From G963665545 sp963665545 (lineage in GTDB: Bacteria; Pseudomonadota; Gammaproteobacteria; Xanthomonadales; SZUA-36), in NCBI GenBank assembly GCA_963665545.2, contig CAXXKZ010000004.1, forward strand, positions 186,001 through 250,000: a DNA stretch of 64,000 nt, given 5' to 3'. The position numbers and the translations under genes are program-made. The notes below the pieces were generated by a model. It saw nothing but the letters and a program-made list of their open reading frames with translations, did not search any database and was not told the origin of the DNA. This document shows positions 8,494 to 17,164 of the stretch, piece after piece. Each line of letters starts with the position of its first letter. Position 1 is the stretch's first letter.

Positions 8494-9861
8494 TTATAAA
8501 TTGGCCAGGAACACGATTGCAATCGATACCGGAACCACCCAACGCAACAGCCAGAACCAGATCTTGTAGAACAGGGGGTTTTCAAAATTCAGTTCTCCCG
8601 CCACAGCCTGCGGAGAAACGCGCCAGCCGACGAATACCGCGATCAGCAATCCGCCCAATGGCATCATGATATTGGCAGTGAGGTAATCCAGCAATTGGTA
8701 GTAGTCGATGTCGGCAAAGCGGTCAATAAAGGCCAACGGGCGCCAATCTGACCAGATATTGAACGAGAATACCACGCCCAGACCCAGTATGAATGCGGAG
8801 GCACAAACCAGTGTGGCAGCAAGCGCTCGGTTGGTGTTGAAGCGCTCCTCAACCCAGGCGACCACCGGTTCCAGTGCGCCAATCGAAGACGTTAGCGCAG
8901 CGAAAAACAACAGAACAAAAAACAGGGTGCCAAACAGCATGCCGCCCGGCATGCTGCCGAATGCGATCGGCAATGTGACAAAAATCAGCCCCGGGCCGGA
9001 CGCTGGATCAAGGCCGTTCGCAAACACGATCGGAAAAATGGCCATGCCGGCCAGTAGGGCCACAAGGGTGTCCATCGAGGCAATGATGACCGCCGAACGG
9101 ACGATGGAAATTTCTTTGCCAATGTAGGCACCAAAACCCATCATCAGGCCCATCGCGACACCGATAGAGAAAAAGGCGTGGCCGACTGCCATCAGCAGCA
9201 CCCGGGCATTGATGGCGGATAGGTCGAACGCAAAAAGAAATCTCAGGCCGGCGCTGAAATCGCCTTCCACGGCGGCATAGGCCACCATCAGCAGCAGCAA
9301 AATAAACAGGGCAGGCATTAACACGCGGACGGTTTTCTCGATTCCCCCTTTCAAGCCCCTGACCAGAATAATGGCCGTGATCAACATAAACAGGCCATGC
9401 CAGAAAGTTTGCACGCCAGCACTGGCCTGCACCGCGGCAAAAATGTCGCTGACACTTTGCGCCGACTGCGCTTCAAAGCGGCCGCTGCCGGCCTTGAACA
9501 TATATGACATGGCCCATCCGGCAATCACGCTGTAATAGGCCATGATCAGGTAGGCGGAAAGTACGCCAAACCAGCCTACAATGGCCCATGCGGTCTTGCG
9601 GCCCTCCTGTTTGGCGATGATGGCCATGGAATTGGGTGGGCTTTGTTGACCACGGCGGCCCAACATGATTTCCGCAATAAGAATTGGAATCGCCACGAAC
9701 GCGATGCACAACAGGTAAACCAACACAAAGGCGCTACCACCGTTTTCACCGGTAATGTAGGGGAATTTCCAGATGTTGCCCAGCCCGATTGCCGCGCCGA
9801 TTGCGGCAAGCAGGAAGGTCATGCGCGAGGACCACTGTTCGTGTTGTTTGAAAGAACTCAT
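8494..9861 (-). CDS. sodium-dependent symporter of the neurotransmitter:sodium family
   Basis: A 455-residue membrane protein with about 12 helices. TM1 carries AAIGAAIGLGNIWKFPYITGENGGSAF in the form expected of LeuT-fold NSS carriers, with the unwound glycines and the N-terminal RMTF arginine. Bacterial NSS proteins import amino acids with Na+. It is the last gene of a same-strand series with soxG 107 bp upstream, so sarcosine, another N-methyl amino acid or a released amino acid is the likely cargo. This is inference from context. The start ATG is immediately downstream of a 12-bp tandem repeat. Confidence 0.85.
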   Translation of the reverse strand: MSSFKQHEQWSSRMTFLLAAIGAAIGLGNIWKFPYITGENGGSAFVLVYLLCIAFVAIPILIAEIMLGRRGQQSPPNSMAIIAKQEGRKTAWAIVGWFGVLSAYLIMAYYSVIAGWAMSYMFKAGSGRFEAQSAQSVSDIFAAVQASAGVQTFWHGLFMLITAIILVRGLKGGIEKTVRVLMPALFILLLLMVAYAAVEGDFSAGLRFLFAFDLSAINARVLLMAVGHAFFSIGVAMGLMMGFGAYIGKEISIVRSAVIIASMDTLVALLAGMAIFPIVFANGLDPASGPGLIFVTLPIAFGSMPGGMLFGTLFFVLLFFAALTSSIGALEPVVAWVEERFNTNRALAATLVCASAFILGLGVVFSFNIWSDWRPLAFIDRFADIDYYQLLDYLTANIMMPLGGLLIAVFVGWRVSPQAVAGELNFENPLFYKIWFWLLRWVVPVSIAIVFLANL

Positions 9862-9896
9862 GAAATTCCCTGTTGGAGTGGGTGTGCCTTTGAAGA

Positions 9897-9944
9897 CCTT
9901 GTGCTAAACCCTGTGCTAGACCCTGTGCTAGACCCTGTGCTAGA
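9897..9944. repeat. 12-bp tandem repeat in front of the symporter gene
   Basis: Four consecutive 12-bp units lie 36 bp upstream of the symporter start. The first is degenerate (CCTTGTGCTAAA) and three are identical (CCCTGTGCTAGA). The array fills the soxG-symporter gap and could change promoter spacing, leader length or transcription read-through if the copy number varies. Confidence 0.9.
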
Positions 9945-9968
9945 CATTATGTGGCCAATGTTCCCACA

Positions 9969-10595
9969 TTATGAGTTTGACAGGGGACCAGCAGCGCCGC
10001 ACATTTCCGCAGCATGGGGCGCAGAGGCACACAAAACGCGCCAGCAATACGACGCTACGCTGCGATCGAAAATCAGATCAAACACGTAAGCCGAGGAGCC
10101 ATTGCGTGGCTGGTGGTAATGAATGACCACCGTGATCTTGGCCAGGGCAGTGCGCGCGCAGTGCTGTCCGGCAGCGGTTGCGCCATGAAAATCCAGGCAA
10201 CTCAGTTTACTCAGCAGCCAGGGTGACGCCGCACCGGATAACCTGAACGTGGTCAAGCCATCAGAAGCGTCGATCAAGGCAGTGGAAGCGCGCTCTACGC
10301 CCGGTTGAACCTGTTGCAACAGACGTGCTGAATCCAGAAACTCGCTGAACAGCAGCCATTCTCCCGGTCGAATGCACAATGCCGCCGGATCCTGCCCGCA
10401 ACTGTGATTGACCTGGGTGGGCAATTCCAGCCCGCATGACGCCATCGCCTGCTGAATTTCTTCATCTGACTGCAAGGTGTGCAGCCGCAGTACCGTTGCG
10501 CCGGGCACTTGCCTGATGCGCAAGGTCTCGCTCTCGTACGCTTCCTCGACGATACCTGCCTGCTCCAGGGCGGTGGGCGGATGGTGCGTTGTCAT
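9969..10595 (-). CDS. soxG: sarcosine oxidase gamma subunit
   Basis: The ATG at 10595 lies 4 bp after the soxA stop, so coupled translation is likely, and longer in-frame starts would overlap soxA. The 208-residue product has the weakly conserved SoxG pattern with ADP/folate-domain-like features: IRPGEWLLFSE, ASDGLTTFRLSGAASPWLLSKLSCLDFH and DRSVASYCWRVL. SoxG is the structural gamma subunit that holds the alpha and beta subunits of the heterotetrameric enzyme together. Its position as the fourth gene of B-D-A-G order is standard. Confidence 0.8.
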   Translation of the reverse strand: MTTHHPPTALEQAGIVEEAYESETLRIRQVPGATVLRLHTLQSDEEIQQAMASCGLELPTQVNHSCGQDPAALCIRPGEWLLFSEFLDSARLLQQVQPGVERASTALIDASDGLTTFRLSGAASPWLLSKLSCLDFHGATAAGQHCARTALAKITVVIHYHQPRNGSSAYVFDLIFDRSVASYCWRVLCASAPHAAEMCGAAGPLSNS

Positions 10596-10599
10596 GACA

Positions 10600-13584
10600 T
10601 CAGTCTTTAAGCTTGAGATTTTCAGGGTCATAGAATACAGGCGAGACAATCTTGGCGTTGAACCGTTGGTCTGCATCGCAAACTGTGACAATTTCGCCCA
10701 GTCGATCGGACCCGCCACTGACGACGGCCAGGGCAATGTAACGCTCCAGGTTAGGGCTGTAGTACGCCGAAGTCACCCAACCTTCGGTGGTTGCGGGCGG
10801 CTCGCGATAAGAACCCAGCAGCACATGGCCTCCTGCTTGTACCGGCTGCTTGGGGTTGATTACCGCCAGGCCAACAAACTGCTTGCGGTCAGCATCCCGT
10901 GCGCCGGAGCGCAACAGCGATCGCTTGCCGACATAATCGGTGGCCTTTCTGCGGGCGACGTGACCCCAACCCACATCATCCGGCGTACTCGTGCCGTCGG
11001 TGTCAGAACCCACATGCAAATAGCCTTTTTCGGTGCGCAGCAGCATCAGTGTTTCGATGCCGTAGGGGGTGATGCAAAATGCCTCTCCCGCCTCCAGTAT
11101 GGCCTGCAGAAACGCGGTGGCGTTGTCGGCTGGAATGTTGATTTCAAAGCTGAGCTCACCACTGAAACTCACCCGTACGATACGTGCATCAAGATTCCAG
11201 ACGCTGCCCTGTGCGGCTGACATATGTGGCAAGGAATCGGCTGAGATGTCGATGTCCGTTCCCAGCTCGTTCAACACATCTCTTGCCCGCGGCCCGGCGA
11301 TGGTGAAATTGGCCCATTGGGTGGTCGTATCATCGACCAGCACCTTCAGGTCTGTCCACTCACATTGCAGCCACTCCTCCATCATCGCAGCAATTCGTTC
11401 CACGGCGGCGGAAGTGGTATGTACCAGGAAAAAGTCGTCGAAGCGAACGAACACGCCATCATCAATGATGATGCCATTGTCGTTCAACATCAGGCCGTAG
11501 CGCGCGCTGCCGGGCTTGAGCGTCAGTGCATTGTTCATATAGATACGATTGAGAAATTCGGCTGCGTTCGGCCCGCGCACTTCGATTTTGCCGATGGGCG
11601 AGTTGTCAAACACGCCCACGCCGGCGCGCACCGCCCTGGCTTCGCGGTGGACCGCATCGTCTTCGCTTTCACCTTCTCGGGGGTAGCATTCCGGGCGCTG
11701 CCAGCCATAATCGTCATACCGGCCCTTGAGTTTTTCATGCAGGGTATGTGCCGGCAGGTAGCGGTGAGGAAAATAGAATTCACCGTGGGAGCGCCCTGAG
11801 ATGGCACCCAGCGTGACTGGCATATAAGGCGGACGAAACGTTGTGGTGCCGACAGAACCGGTGTCACGATCTGTCAGCGATCCCAGCGCAATAAAGGCGT
11901 TCAGATTCCCCGTCTTGCCCTGGTCCACAGACATGCCCGTGGTCGTGTAGCGCTTGAAATGCTCGACGGATACAAAGCCCTCGCGCACGGCCAGTTCGGC
12001 ATCGGCCGAGGTCACGTCATGCGCCAGATCGATCCATTGGCGCTGTTTGCCTTGCAGCAAGGGCATTTCGTGTACACGGCCAGACTCGACCGGAGAGTGG
12101 GTGACAACGGGAATGGGCGTCGGCGCCGCCTTGGCGCCCAGTTCCCAGCACAGCTGCACCGCCGCGGCATGGGCGTCAGAAAAAATAGTGGTCAAGTCAT
12201 TGTGACCCGCAGCAGCCCCAATGACGCTAAACCCCGAGGGCAGCCGGTCGGGCAGGAAGCACTGTGCTCGGGTGTCGAATTTCAGTCCGCCGCGGGCATG
12301 ACAGAGGAGATGAATACGCGGTGCCCAGCCACCCGATACCGCCAACAGATCGCATGCTCTGCTGCCCGCAGACTGGCCATCGCCAGAGACAAGACGAGCT
12401 TCACGGATCTTTCTTCCGCCCCGAGTGTCGCTGACGCGCGTGCCTGCAATGATCTCAACACCCAGGTCTTCCACCCGCTGGCGCAGCTGCGCGTCGATCA
12501 CCTCGCGGGCATCGACCACACAAGAAATCCGTATGTTCTTCCGGTGCAGGTCCAGGACAGTCTGGTAGGCGGAATCATTATTGGTCGCGATGATGGCATT
12601 CTTGCCGGGAACGACCGCGTAGCGATTGAGATAATGCCGTGCCGCGCCCGCCAGCATAATGCCTGGCCGGTCGTTATTGCCGAAAATCAGGCCTTGTTCG
12701 ATTGCCCCTGCCGCAAGCAGAACATGGCGCGGCCGGACCGTCCAGTAGCACTCCCGCCAACTGCCGTTTACCGCGTGATCAGGGTCTCCGCGCTGCAACA
12801 GCGTGGTAACGTTGTGGTCGTAGTTACCGGCCACCAACGTACGGGGCAGGGCGATGACGTTGGGTAATTCTTTGAGTTCCCGCGCGGCCTGCCGGGCCCA
12901 GTCGTGCCCGGTTCGCCCGTCGATCTGGATGTGCTCATAATTAAGCACGCCGCCAAGGGCTTCGGCCTGATCGGCAACAATCACTCTCAGTCCCGCTTGC
13001 CCAGCGACCAGGGCGGCCATCAGTCCCGTCGGCCCGCCACCGCAAATGAACAGATCGCAGTGGGCGTTAACGTGCTCGTAATGATCAGGGTCAGGTTCGG
13101 TAAGCGGCCTGCCCATGCCGGCCGAGCGCCGCACCAGGCCTTCCCATGTCTTCCAGTTGGGCCATTTGAAGGTCTTGTTGTAGAAACCGGCGGGCCAGAA
13201 TACATGGCTGAAGTCGAAAGCCCGCCCAATGTCGAAGTCGACCGATGGCCAGCAATGCTGGCTGTTGGCCACCAAACCCTGCCGCAACGGAACCATGGGT
13301 GCGCGACAAGTGGGCTGACGTCGTGCGCCTTCGCCGATTTCCACCAACGCAGTGGGCTCTTCTTCGCCCGCGCTGAAGATCCCGCGGGGCCGATGATATT
13401 TGAAGCTCCGGCCAACGACGTCGACTTCATTGGCCAGCAAGGCAGATGCCAGGGTATCGCCGGCAAAGCCCGACAGGGGTTTGCCGTTGAATGTGAAATC
13501 TATGGGCTGCTCACGGTCGATTCGACCCCCTTCGGGTAGCCTCGCTTTGTTGGAGGACTTGGCAGAAGAGTTTGCTTGGCTCAA
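10600..13584 (-). CDS. soxA: sarcosine oxidase alpha subunit
   Basis: The 994-residue large subunit of heterotetrameric sarcosine oxidase. The order of domains is clear: an N-terminal 2Fe-2S-like fold (FNGKPLSGFAGDTLASALLAN), a pyridine-nucleotide binding domain with CDLFICGGGPTGLMAALVAGQAG near residue 176, a middle domain, and a C-terminal GcvT/aminomethyltransferase-like tetrahydrofolate domain (from about residue 590, with GLAVINPKQPVQAGG near the end). With SoxB it oxidatively demethylates sarcosine to glycine, passing the methyl group to tetrahydrofolate. The start ATG overlaps the soxD stop by 4 bp. Full length, with no break seen. Confidence 0.92.
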   Translation of the reverse strand: MSQANSSAKSSNKARLPEGGRIDREQPIDFTFNGKPLSGFAGDTLASALLANEVDVVGRSFKYHRPRGIFSAGEEEPTALVEIGEGARRQPTCRAPMVPLRQGLVANSQHCWPSVDFDIGRAFDFSHVFWPAGFYNKTFKWPNWKTWEGLVRRSAGMGRPLTEPDPDHYEHVNAHCDLFICGGGPTGLMAALVAGQAGLRVIVADQAEALGGVLNYEHIQIDGRTGHDWARQAARELKELPNVIALPRTLVAGNYDHNVTTLLQRGDPDHAVNGSWRECYWTVRPRHVLLAAGAIEQGLIFGNNDRPGIMLAGAARHYLNRYAVVPGKNAIIATNNDSAYQTVLDLHRKNIRISCVVDAREVIDAQLRQRVEDLGVEIIAGTRVSDTRGGRKIREARLVSGDGQSAGSRACDLLAVSGGWAPRIHLLCHARGGLKFDTRAQCFLPDRLPSGFSVIGAAAGHNDLTTIFSDAHAAAVQLCWELGAKAAPTPIPVVTHSPVESGRVHEMPLLQGKQRQWIDLAHDVTSADAELAVREGFVSVEHFKRYTTTGMSVDQGKTGNLNAFIALGSLTDRDTGSVGTTTFRPPYMPVTLGAISGRSHGEFYFPHRYLPAHTLHEKLKGRYDDYGWQRPECYPREGESEDDAVHREARAVRAGVGVFDNSPIGKIEVRGPNAAEFLNRIYMNNALTLKPGSARYGLMLNDNGIIIDDGVFVRFDDFFLVHTTSAAVERIAAMMEEWLQCEWTDLKVLVDDTTTQWANFTIAGPRARDVLNELGTDIDISADSLPHMSAAQGSVWNLDARIVRVSFSGELSFEINIPADNATAFLQAILEAGEAFCITPYGIETLMLLRTEKGYLHVGSDTDGTSTPDDVGWGHVARRKATDYVGKRSLLRSGARDADRKQFVGLAVINPKQPVQAGGHVLLGSYREPPATTEGWVTSAYYSPNLERYIALAVVSGGSDRLGEIVTVCDADQRFNAKIVSPVFYDPENLKLKD

Positions 13585-13883
13585 GCTGAAGATTCCTCAC
13601 CTTGCCCAGCCATGCTGCTGGGCTCCTCGCCCATTGCGTACACTTCATGCACTTCATGCGTCACGGTGTCGCGGACAATATTGAACCACTGGCGACAGCC
13701 GTGCACATGCACCCAGCGTTCACAATGCACACCCCTGGGGTTGGTGCGATAGAACAGATAGTCAGCCCAGTCCTCATCGCTTACGGCTTCAGGGTTTGCA
13801 GGACGTATCACATGGGCTTCGCCCCCACAGTGGAATTCGGTCTGATCCCTAAGGCCGCAGATGGGGCATTGGATTCTCAACAT
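13581..13883 (-). CDS. soxD: sarcosine oxidase delta subunit
   Basis: A 100-residue small subunit. The zinc ligands CPICG near the N-terminus plus the downstream histidine/cysteine pair around EFHCGGEAH are visible, and NPRGVHCERWVHVHGCRQWFNIVRDT is the family signature. SoxD binds zinc and caps the alpha subunit. It lies 23 bp after soxB and overlaps soxA by an ATGA-type 4-bp junction. Confidence 0.92.
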   Translation of the reverse strand: MLRIQCPICGLRDQTEFHCGGEAHVIRPANPEAVSDEDWADYLFYRTNPRGVHCERWVHVHGCRQWFNIVRDTVTHEVHEVYAMGEEPSSMAGQGEESSA

Positions 13884-13906
13884 GGCTTCTTATTCCTCCG
13901 ACACCG

Positions 13907-15151
13907 TCAGTGCGCCACACCTGATGCGGCACCTTCGTCGATTAGGCGGCCCGTGGTAAATCGGTCGAGCTGAAAAGGTTTTATCAGGGAATGCGTTTCA
14001 TTGTTGGCGATGGTGTAGGCCAGCGTATCACCGCCCGCAGGTATGGCTTTGTAGCCGCCTGTGCCCCAACCCGTTGACACGAAGAGGTTTTCAATCGGAG
14101 TCTTGCCGATAATGGGACTGACGTCCGGCGCCATGTCGCAGACGCCGGCCCATTGCCGCAGCATGCGCAGTCTGCTGAATATGGGCAGCAGTTCGATCAG
14201 TGCTTCCATGTTGTCGTGCTGGATGGGCAGCGCGCCCCGTTGGGCATAAGAATTGAACATATCGGCTCCGCCACCGATCACAATTTCACCACGGTCGGAT
14301 TGGCTGACATAAACGTGAATATGTGCCGACATCAAGACGGTGTGCAAAATGGGTTCCACTGGTTCGGAAACCATGGCCTGCAGCGCCACTGATGAAATGG
14401 GCAGGCGCAGTCCGGCCATGGCCGCCAGGTGACCGCTATGCCCGGCAACGCACAGGGCCACCTGGTTGGCCTCGATATCGCCGCGTGTGGTATTGACCCG
14501 GGTAATGCGGCTGTCACTGGATTCAAGCCCGATGACCTCGCACTGTTGAATGATGTCCACTCCGGCAGCCGAGGCTGCCCTGGCGTAGCCCCAGACTACG
14601 GCATCGTGGCGCGAAATGCCGGCACGTTTTTGAATAAAACCGCCCCAGATCGGGAATCGGCAATCGAGGTTGATGTGGGGAACGCATTTCTTAATTTGCT
14701 CGCGACTGAGTAGTTCGGTATCGATCCCGTTCATACCCACGGCGTTGACCCAGCGCCGGTAAAGCTCGGCCTCGTGCCGCGAGTTACAGATACCCAGGAT
14801 GCCCCGTTGACTAAACATAGTGTTGATGTTCAGCTCCCGGGGCATGCTCTCGAACAACTGCAAGGCGTGTTCGTAGAATGCGCCACTTTCAGGATAATAG
14901 TAGTTGGATCGACTGACCTGCGTGTTGCGCCCGGAATTGCCGCCGCCGATATAGCCCTTCTCCAGTACCGCAACATGCTTGACGCCCTGATACTTTGCCA
15001 GGTAATAGGCGGTGGCCAGGCCGTGGCCGCCCGCGCCAATGATCAGCACGTCGTAGTGCTTTTTAGGTTCCGGATCGCGCCAGGTGCGTTGCCAGTGCCG
15101 GTGGCCGGTCAGCGCATGGCGTATAAGGGAAAATCCTGAATATCTGCTCAT
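13907..15151 (-). CDS. soxB: sarcosine oxidase beta subunit
   Basis: A 414-residue flavoprotein of the DAO family. The Rossmann motif VLIIGAGGHGLATAYYLAK lies near residue 38, and SGRNTQVSRSNY is the usual loop that precedes the covalent FMN-binding histidine region. The C-terminal end has VSTGWGTGGYKAIPAGG. SoxB carries the sarcosine oxidation site. The ATG at 15151 was chosen; a TTG 18 bp upstream is made by a short duplication of GCAGATATTCAG and would add only six residues. The transpeptidase-like gene ends 72 bp upstream on the same strand. Confidence 0.9.
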   Translation of the reverse strand: MSRYSGFSLIRHALTGHRHWQRTWRDPEPKKHYDVLIIGAGGHGLATAYYLAKYQGVKHVAVLEKGYIGGGNSGRNTQVSRSNYYYPESGAFYEHALQLFESMPRELNINTMFSQRGILGICNSRHEAELYRRWVNAVGMNGIDTELLSREQIKKCVPHINLDCRFPIWGGFIQKRAGISRHDAVVWGYARAASAAGVDIIQQCEVIGLESSDSRITRVNTTRGDIEANQVALCVAGHSGHLAAMAGLRLPISSVALQAMVSEPVEPILHTVLMSAHIHVYVSQSDRGEIVIGGGADMFNSYAQRGALPIQHDNMEALIELLPIFSRLRMLRQWAGVCDMAPDVSPIIGKTPIENLFVSTGWGTGGYKAIPAGGDTLAYTIANNETHSLIKPFQLDRFTTGRLIDEGAASGVAH

Positions 15152-15223
15152 TGCTGAATATCTGCCCAATTGTTATGTTTTTCTTGCAAAATCCACCACA
15201 AATGCGGGCGATGGTTGCGTGGC

Positions 15224-16927
15224 TTATACCGCGCTCGCCATGGCGTTGCGTCGCGGATCACCGCAGGCGTAGGCGGTGCCGTTGGCGGCCATATGGATGC
15301 CCTCAAATGAACCGTGGTGCCAATTCCAGGCATTTACAATTTCCCAGTCGATACCGCGCTTGGCTGCAGCGCCGCGCACTTTTTCGTCGAGGTCGATTTC
15401 TATCATGATTTTACCCGGGGTGGTATAAGAACCACCGCCAAAGCGTGGACGGGTCACCGATTCAGCAATGGGTATACCAAAGTCCAGAATGTTGACCGTG
15501 TTCTGCAAAATATTGGCCAGCAATCCGACGCTGGGTGAGCCTGAAGCCAATACCGGTCGCTCACCATCAAATACGATATTCGGGCATACGTACGCCGAGA
15601 TGCGGTCCCCGGGGGAAGGCATAACGCGAAAATAGTGCGCACCGGCCGCCACGATCGTGCCGCCGCCCGCAAACAGGCCATTTGACCACGGGAACGACAT
15701 GCAGGAATGGAGAATGGTCGCTATATTACCGTGGGCATCCACGGCCGTCACATGGTTGCTCCCCGGAGGCACCGAGACTGGATGCGGGTCGAGTTTCTGA
15801 TCCATCTGCATCAGGGCGAATCGTGTTTGTGCATATTCCTTGCTCAGGATAATGTCCATGGGCAGGTAGTGCGTGGCTGGATCATGCTGCTTTGACCCAT
15901 CGCTGTAAACTTGCTGAACAATCCGGGCCATATGAAACAGGGATTCCGCTGAGTCGGTAGGCGGCCCCAGTTTCTGCAGGTCGAGTAACTCGACCATGTT
16001 CAGAATTTCAATCATGTGGGAGCCACCGTGATCGGGTGGGGGAGAACCCGCAATTTTGTAGCCGTGATAGCTTCCCCACGACGGTTCCTGCCAGCGCGCC
16101 TGGTAGTGGGCCATGTCTTCGAGTGTCAGCACGCCGCCAGCCGCCTGCACGGTCGCCACCAACTCTTCGGCATACTTGCCCAGGTAGAAATAGTCGTTGC
16201 CTTCTGCCAGCAGAGCCTCGAGCGTGTCGGCGAAGCGCTTTTGCACCAGCAGATCACCGGGGCGTGGCAGGGCCTTGTTGGGCAGGAAGACTTCCCGGCC
16301 CTGCTCGGTCAAGCCCAGCATATGGGCCTGGGTGAAGATCTCCCCCCACAGGAAGGGATGAATTTCGAAGCCCTCGCGGGCATAGTCGATTGCGGGGGCC
16401 AGCAACTGCTGGCGGCTGGCTTTACCATGCCGCTGATGCGCCGCTTCAAAACCGCCCCAAAAACCAGGCACAGCGACGCCCCTACCACCGGCTAAATCGG
16501 CCGCATTGTACCCGGGCAGTGGCGCCATCGGGCGCGCCGCACTTCCATTCACATAGCTCGTCTCACCGCTTTTCGCGTCGAAATGCAACATCGACAGGAC
16601 GCCGGTGATGCCGGTCATATGGGGCTCGACGACTGTTTGTGTTACCGCGGTGCACAACGCAGCATCGGCGGCATTGCCGCCGGCCTTTAGAACGTCGACC
16701 CCAGCCTGGGTGGCCAGGGGATGTGAGCAGATCACCATGCCTTTATTGCCGGAGACCGGCCGCTTCTCGCCAAAGTGTGCGAGCGCCACCAGGCGCTGCC
16801 GATCCGAATCTGATATTGAGCGACCGGCAGCCGCCATCAGGGCCGGCGAGATACTACCGGCGCCAGCCAAGGAAGCGCCGGCCAAAGCGGTTTTCAGAAA
16901 ATTTCGACGATTATTGGATGAGCCCAT
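15224..16927 (-). CDS. gamma-glutamyltranspeptidase-like hydrolase with Tat signal
   Basis: A 567-residue Ntn-hydrolase of the gamma-glutamyltransferase family. The N-terminus has a twin-arginine motif (RRNFLK) and a hydrophobic stretch ending near PALMAAAG, so it is exported folded. Family blocks: GGNAADAALCTAVTQTVVEPHMTGI, the processing region SNHVTAVDAHGNIATI, and GSPSVGLLANILQN. In classical enzymes the new N-terminal nucleophile is the first Thr of a TTHxSVVD block. Here the aligned residue is Ser (SNHVTAVD). It heads the sarcosine oxidase operon (72 bp gap), so it may release sarcosine or another amine from a gamma-glutamyl or peptide precursor in the periplasm. That role is inferred. 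Confidence 0.8.
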   Translation of the reverse strand: MGSSNNRRNFLKTALAGASLAGAGSISPALMAAAGRSISDSDRQRLVALAHFGEKRPVSGNKGMVICSHPLATQAGVDVLKAGGNAADAALCTAVTQTVVEPHMTGITGVLSMLHFDAKSGETSYVNGSAARPMAPLPGYNAADLAGGRGVAVPGFWGGFEAAHQRHGKASRQQLLAPAIDYAREGFEIHPFLWGEIFTQAHMLGLTEQGREVFLPNKALPRPGDLLVQKRFADTLEALLAEGNDYFYLGKYAEELVATVQAAGGVLTLEDMAHYQARWQEPSWGSYHGYKIAGSPPPDHGGSHMIEILNMVELLDLQKLGPPTDSAESLFHMARIVQQVYSDGSKQHDPATHYLPMDIILSKEYAQTRFALMQMDQKLDPHPVSVPPGSNHVTAVDAHGNIATILHSCMSFPWSNGLFAGGGTIVAAGAHYFRVMPSPGDRISAYVCPNIVFDGERPVLASGSPSVGLLANILQNTVNILDFGIPIAESVTRPRFGGGSYTTPGKIMIEIDLDEKVRGAAAKRGIDWEIVNAWNWHHGSFEGIHMAANGTAYACGDPRRNAMASAV

Positions 16928-17164
16928 GCAGTTAATCTCCAGTTAGTACAGCGGCGTAGTTTCATTGACGCATTCCAGCTTGGCGACCCCACTGTTGAAC
17001 TTAAAAAATTGTTGCATTGACGCCCGGTGCATGGCGCGCCAGGAAAATCCAGGTAGGGGCCGGTCAGAATTTCTTATTGACTCATTGGGGGTGCAAGGCT
17101 GAGCATCGTCTAAACTCAGCACGACTGCAACATCGGCGACCAGGCCCGCACAGGAGCCCAAAAG

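Noticed and set aside
16928..17164. Glycine or SAM riboswitch in front of the sarcosine oxidase or transpeptidase genes
   Set aside because: No paired aptamer-like helices with the conserved cores could be seen in the divergent region.
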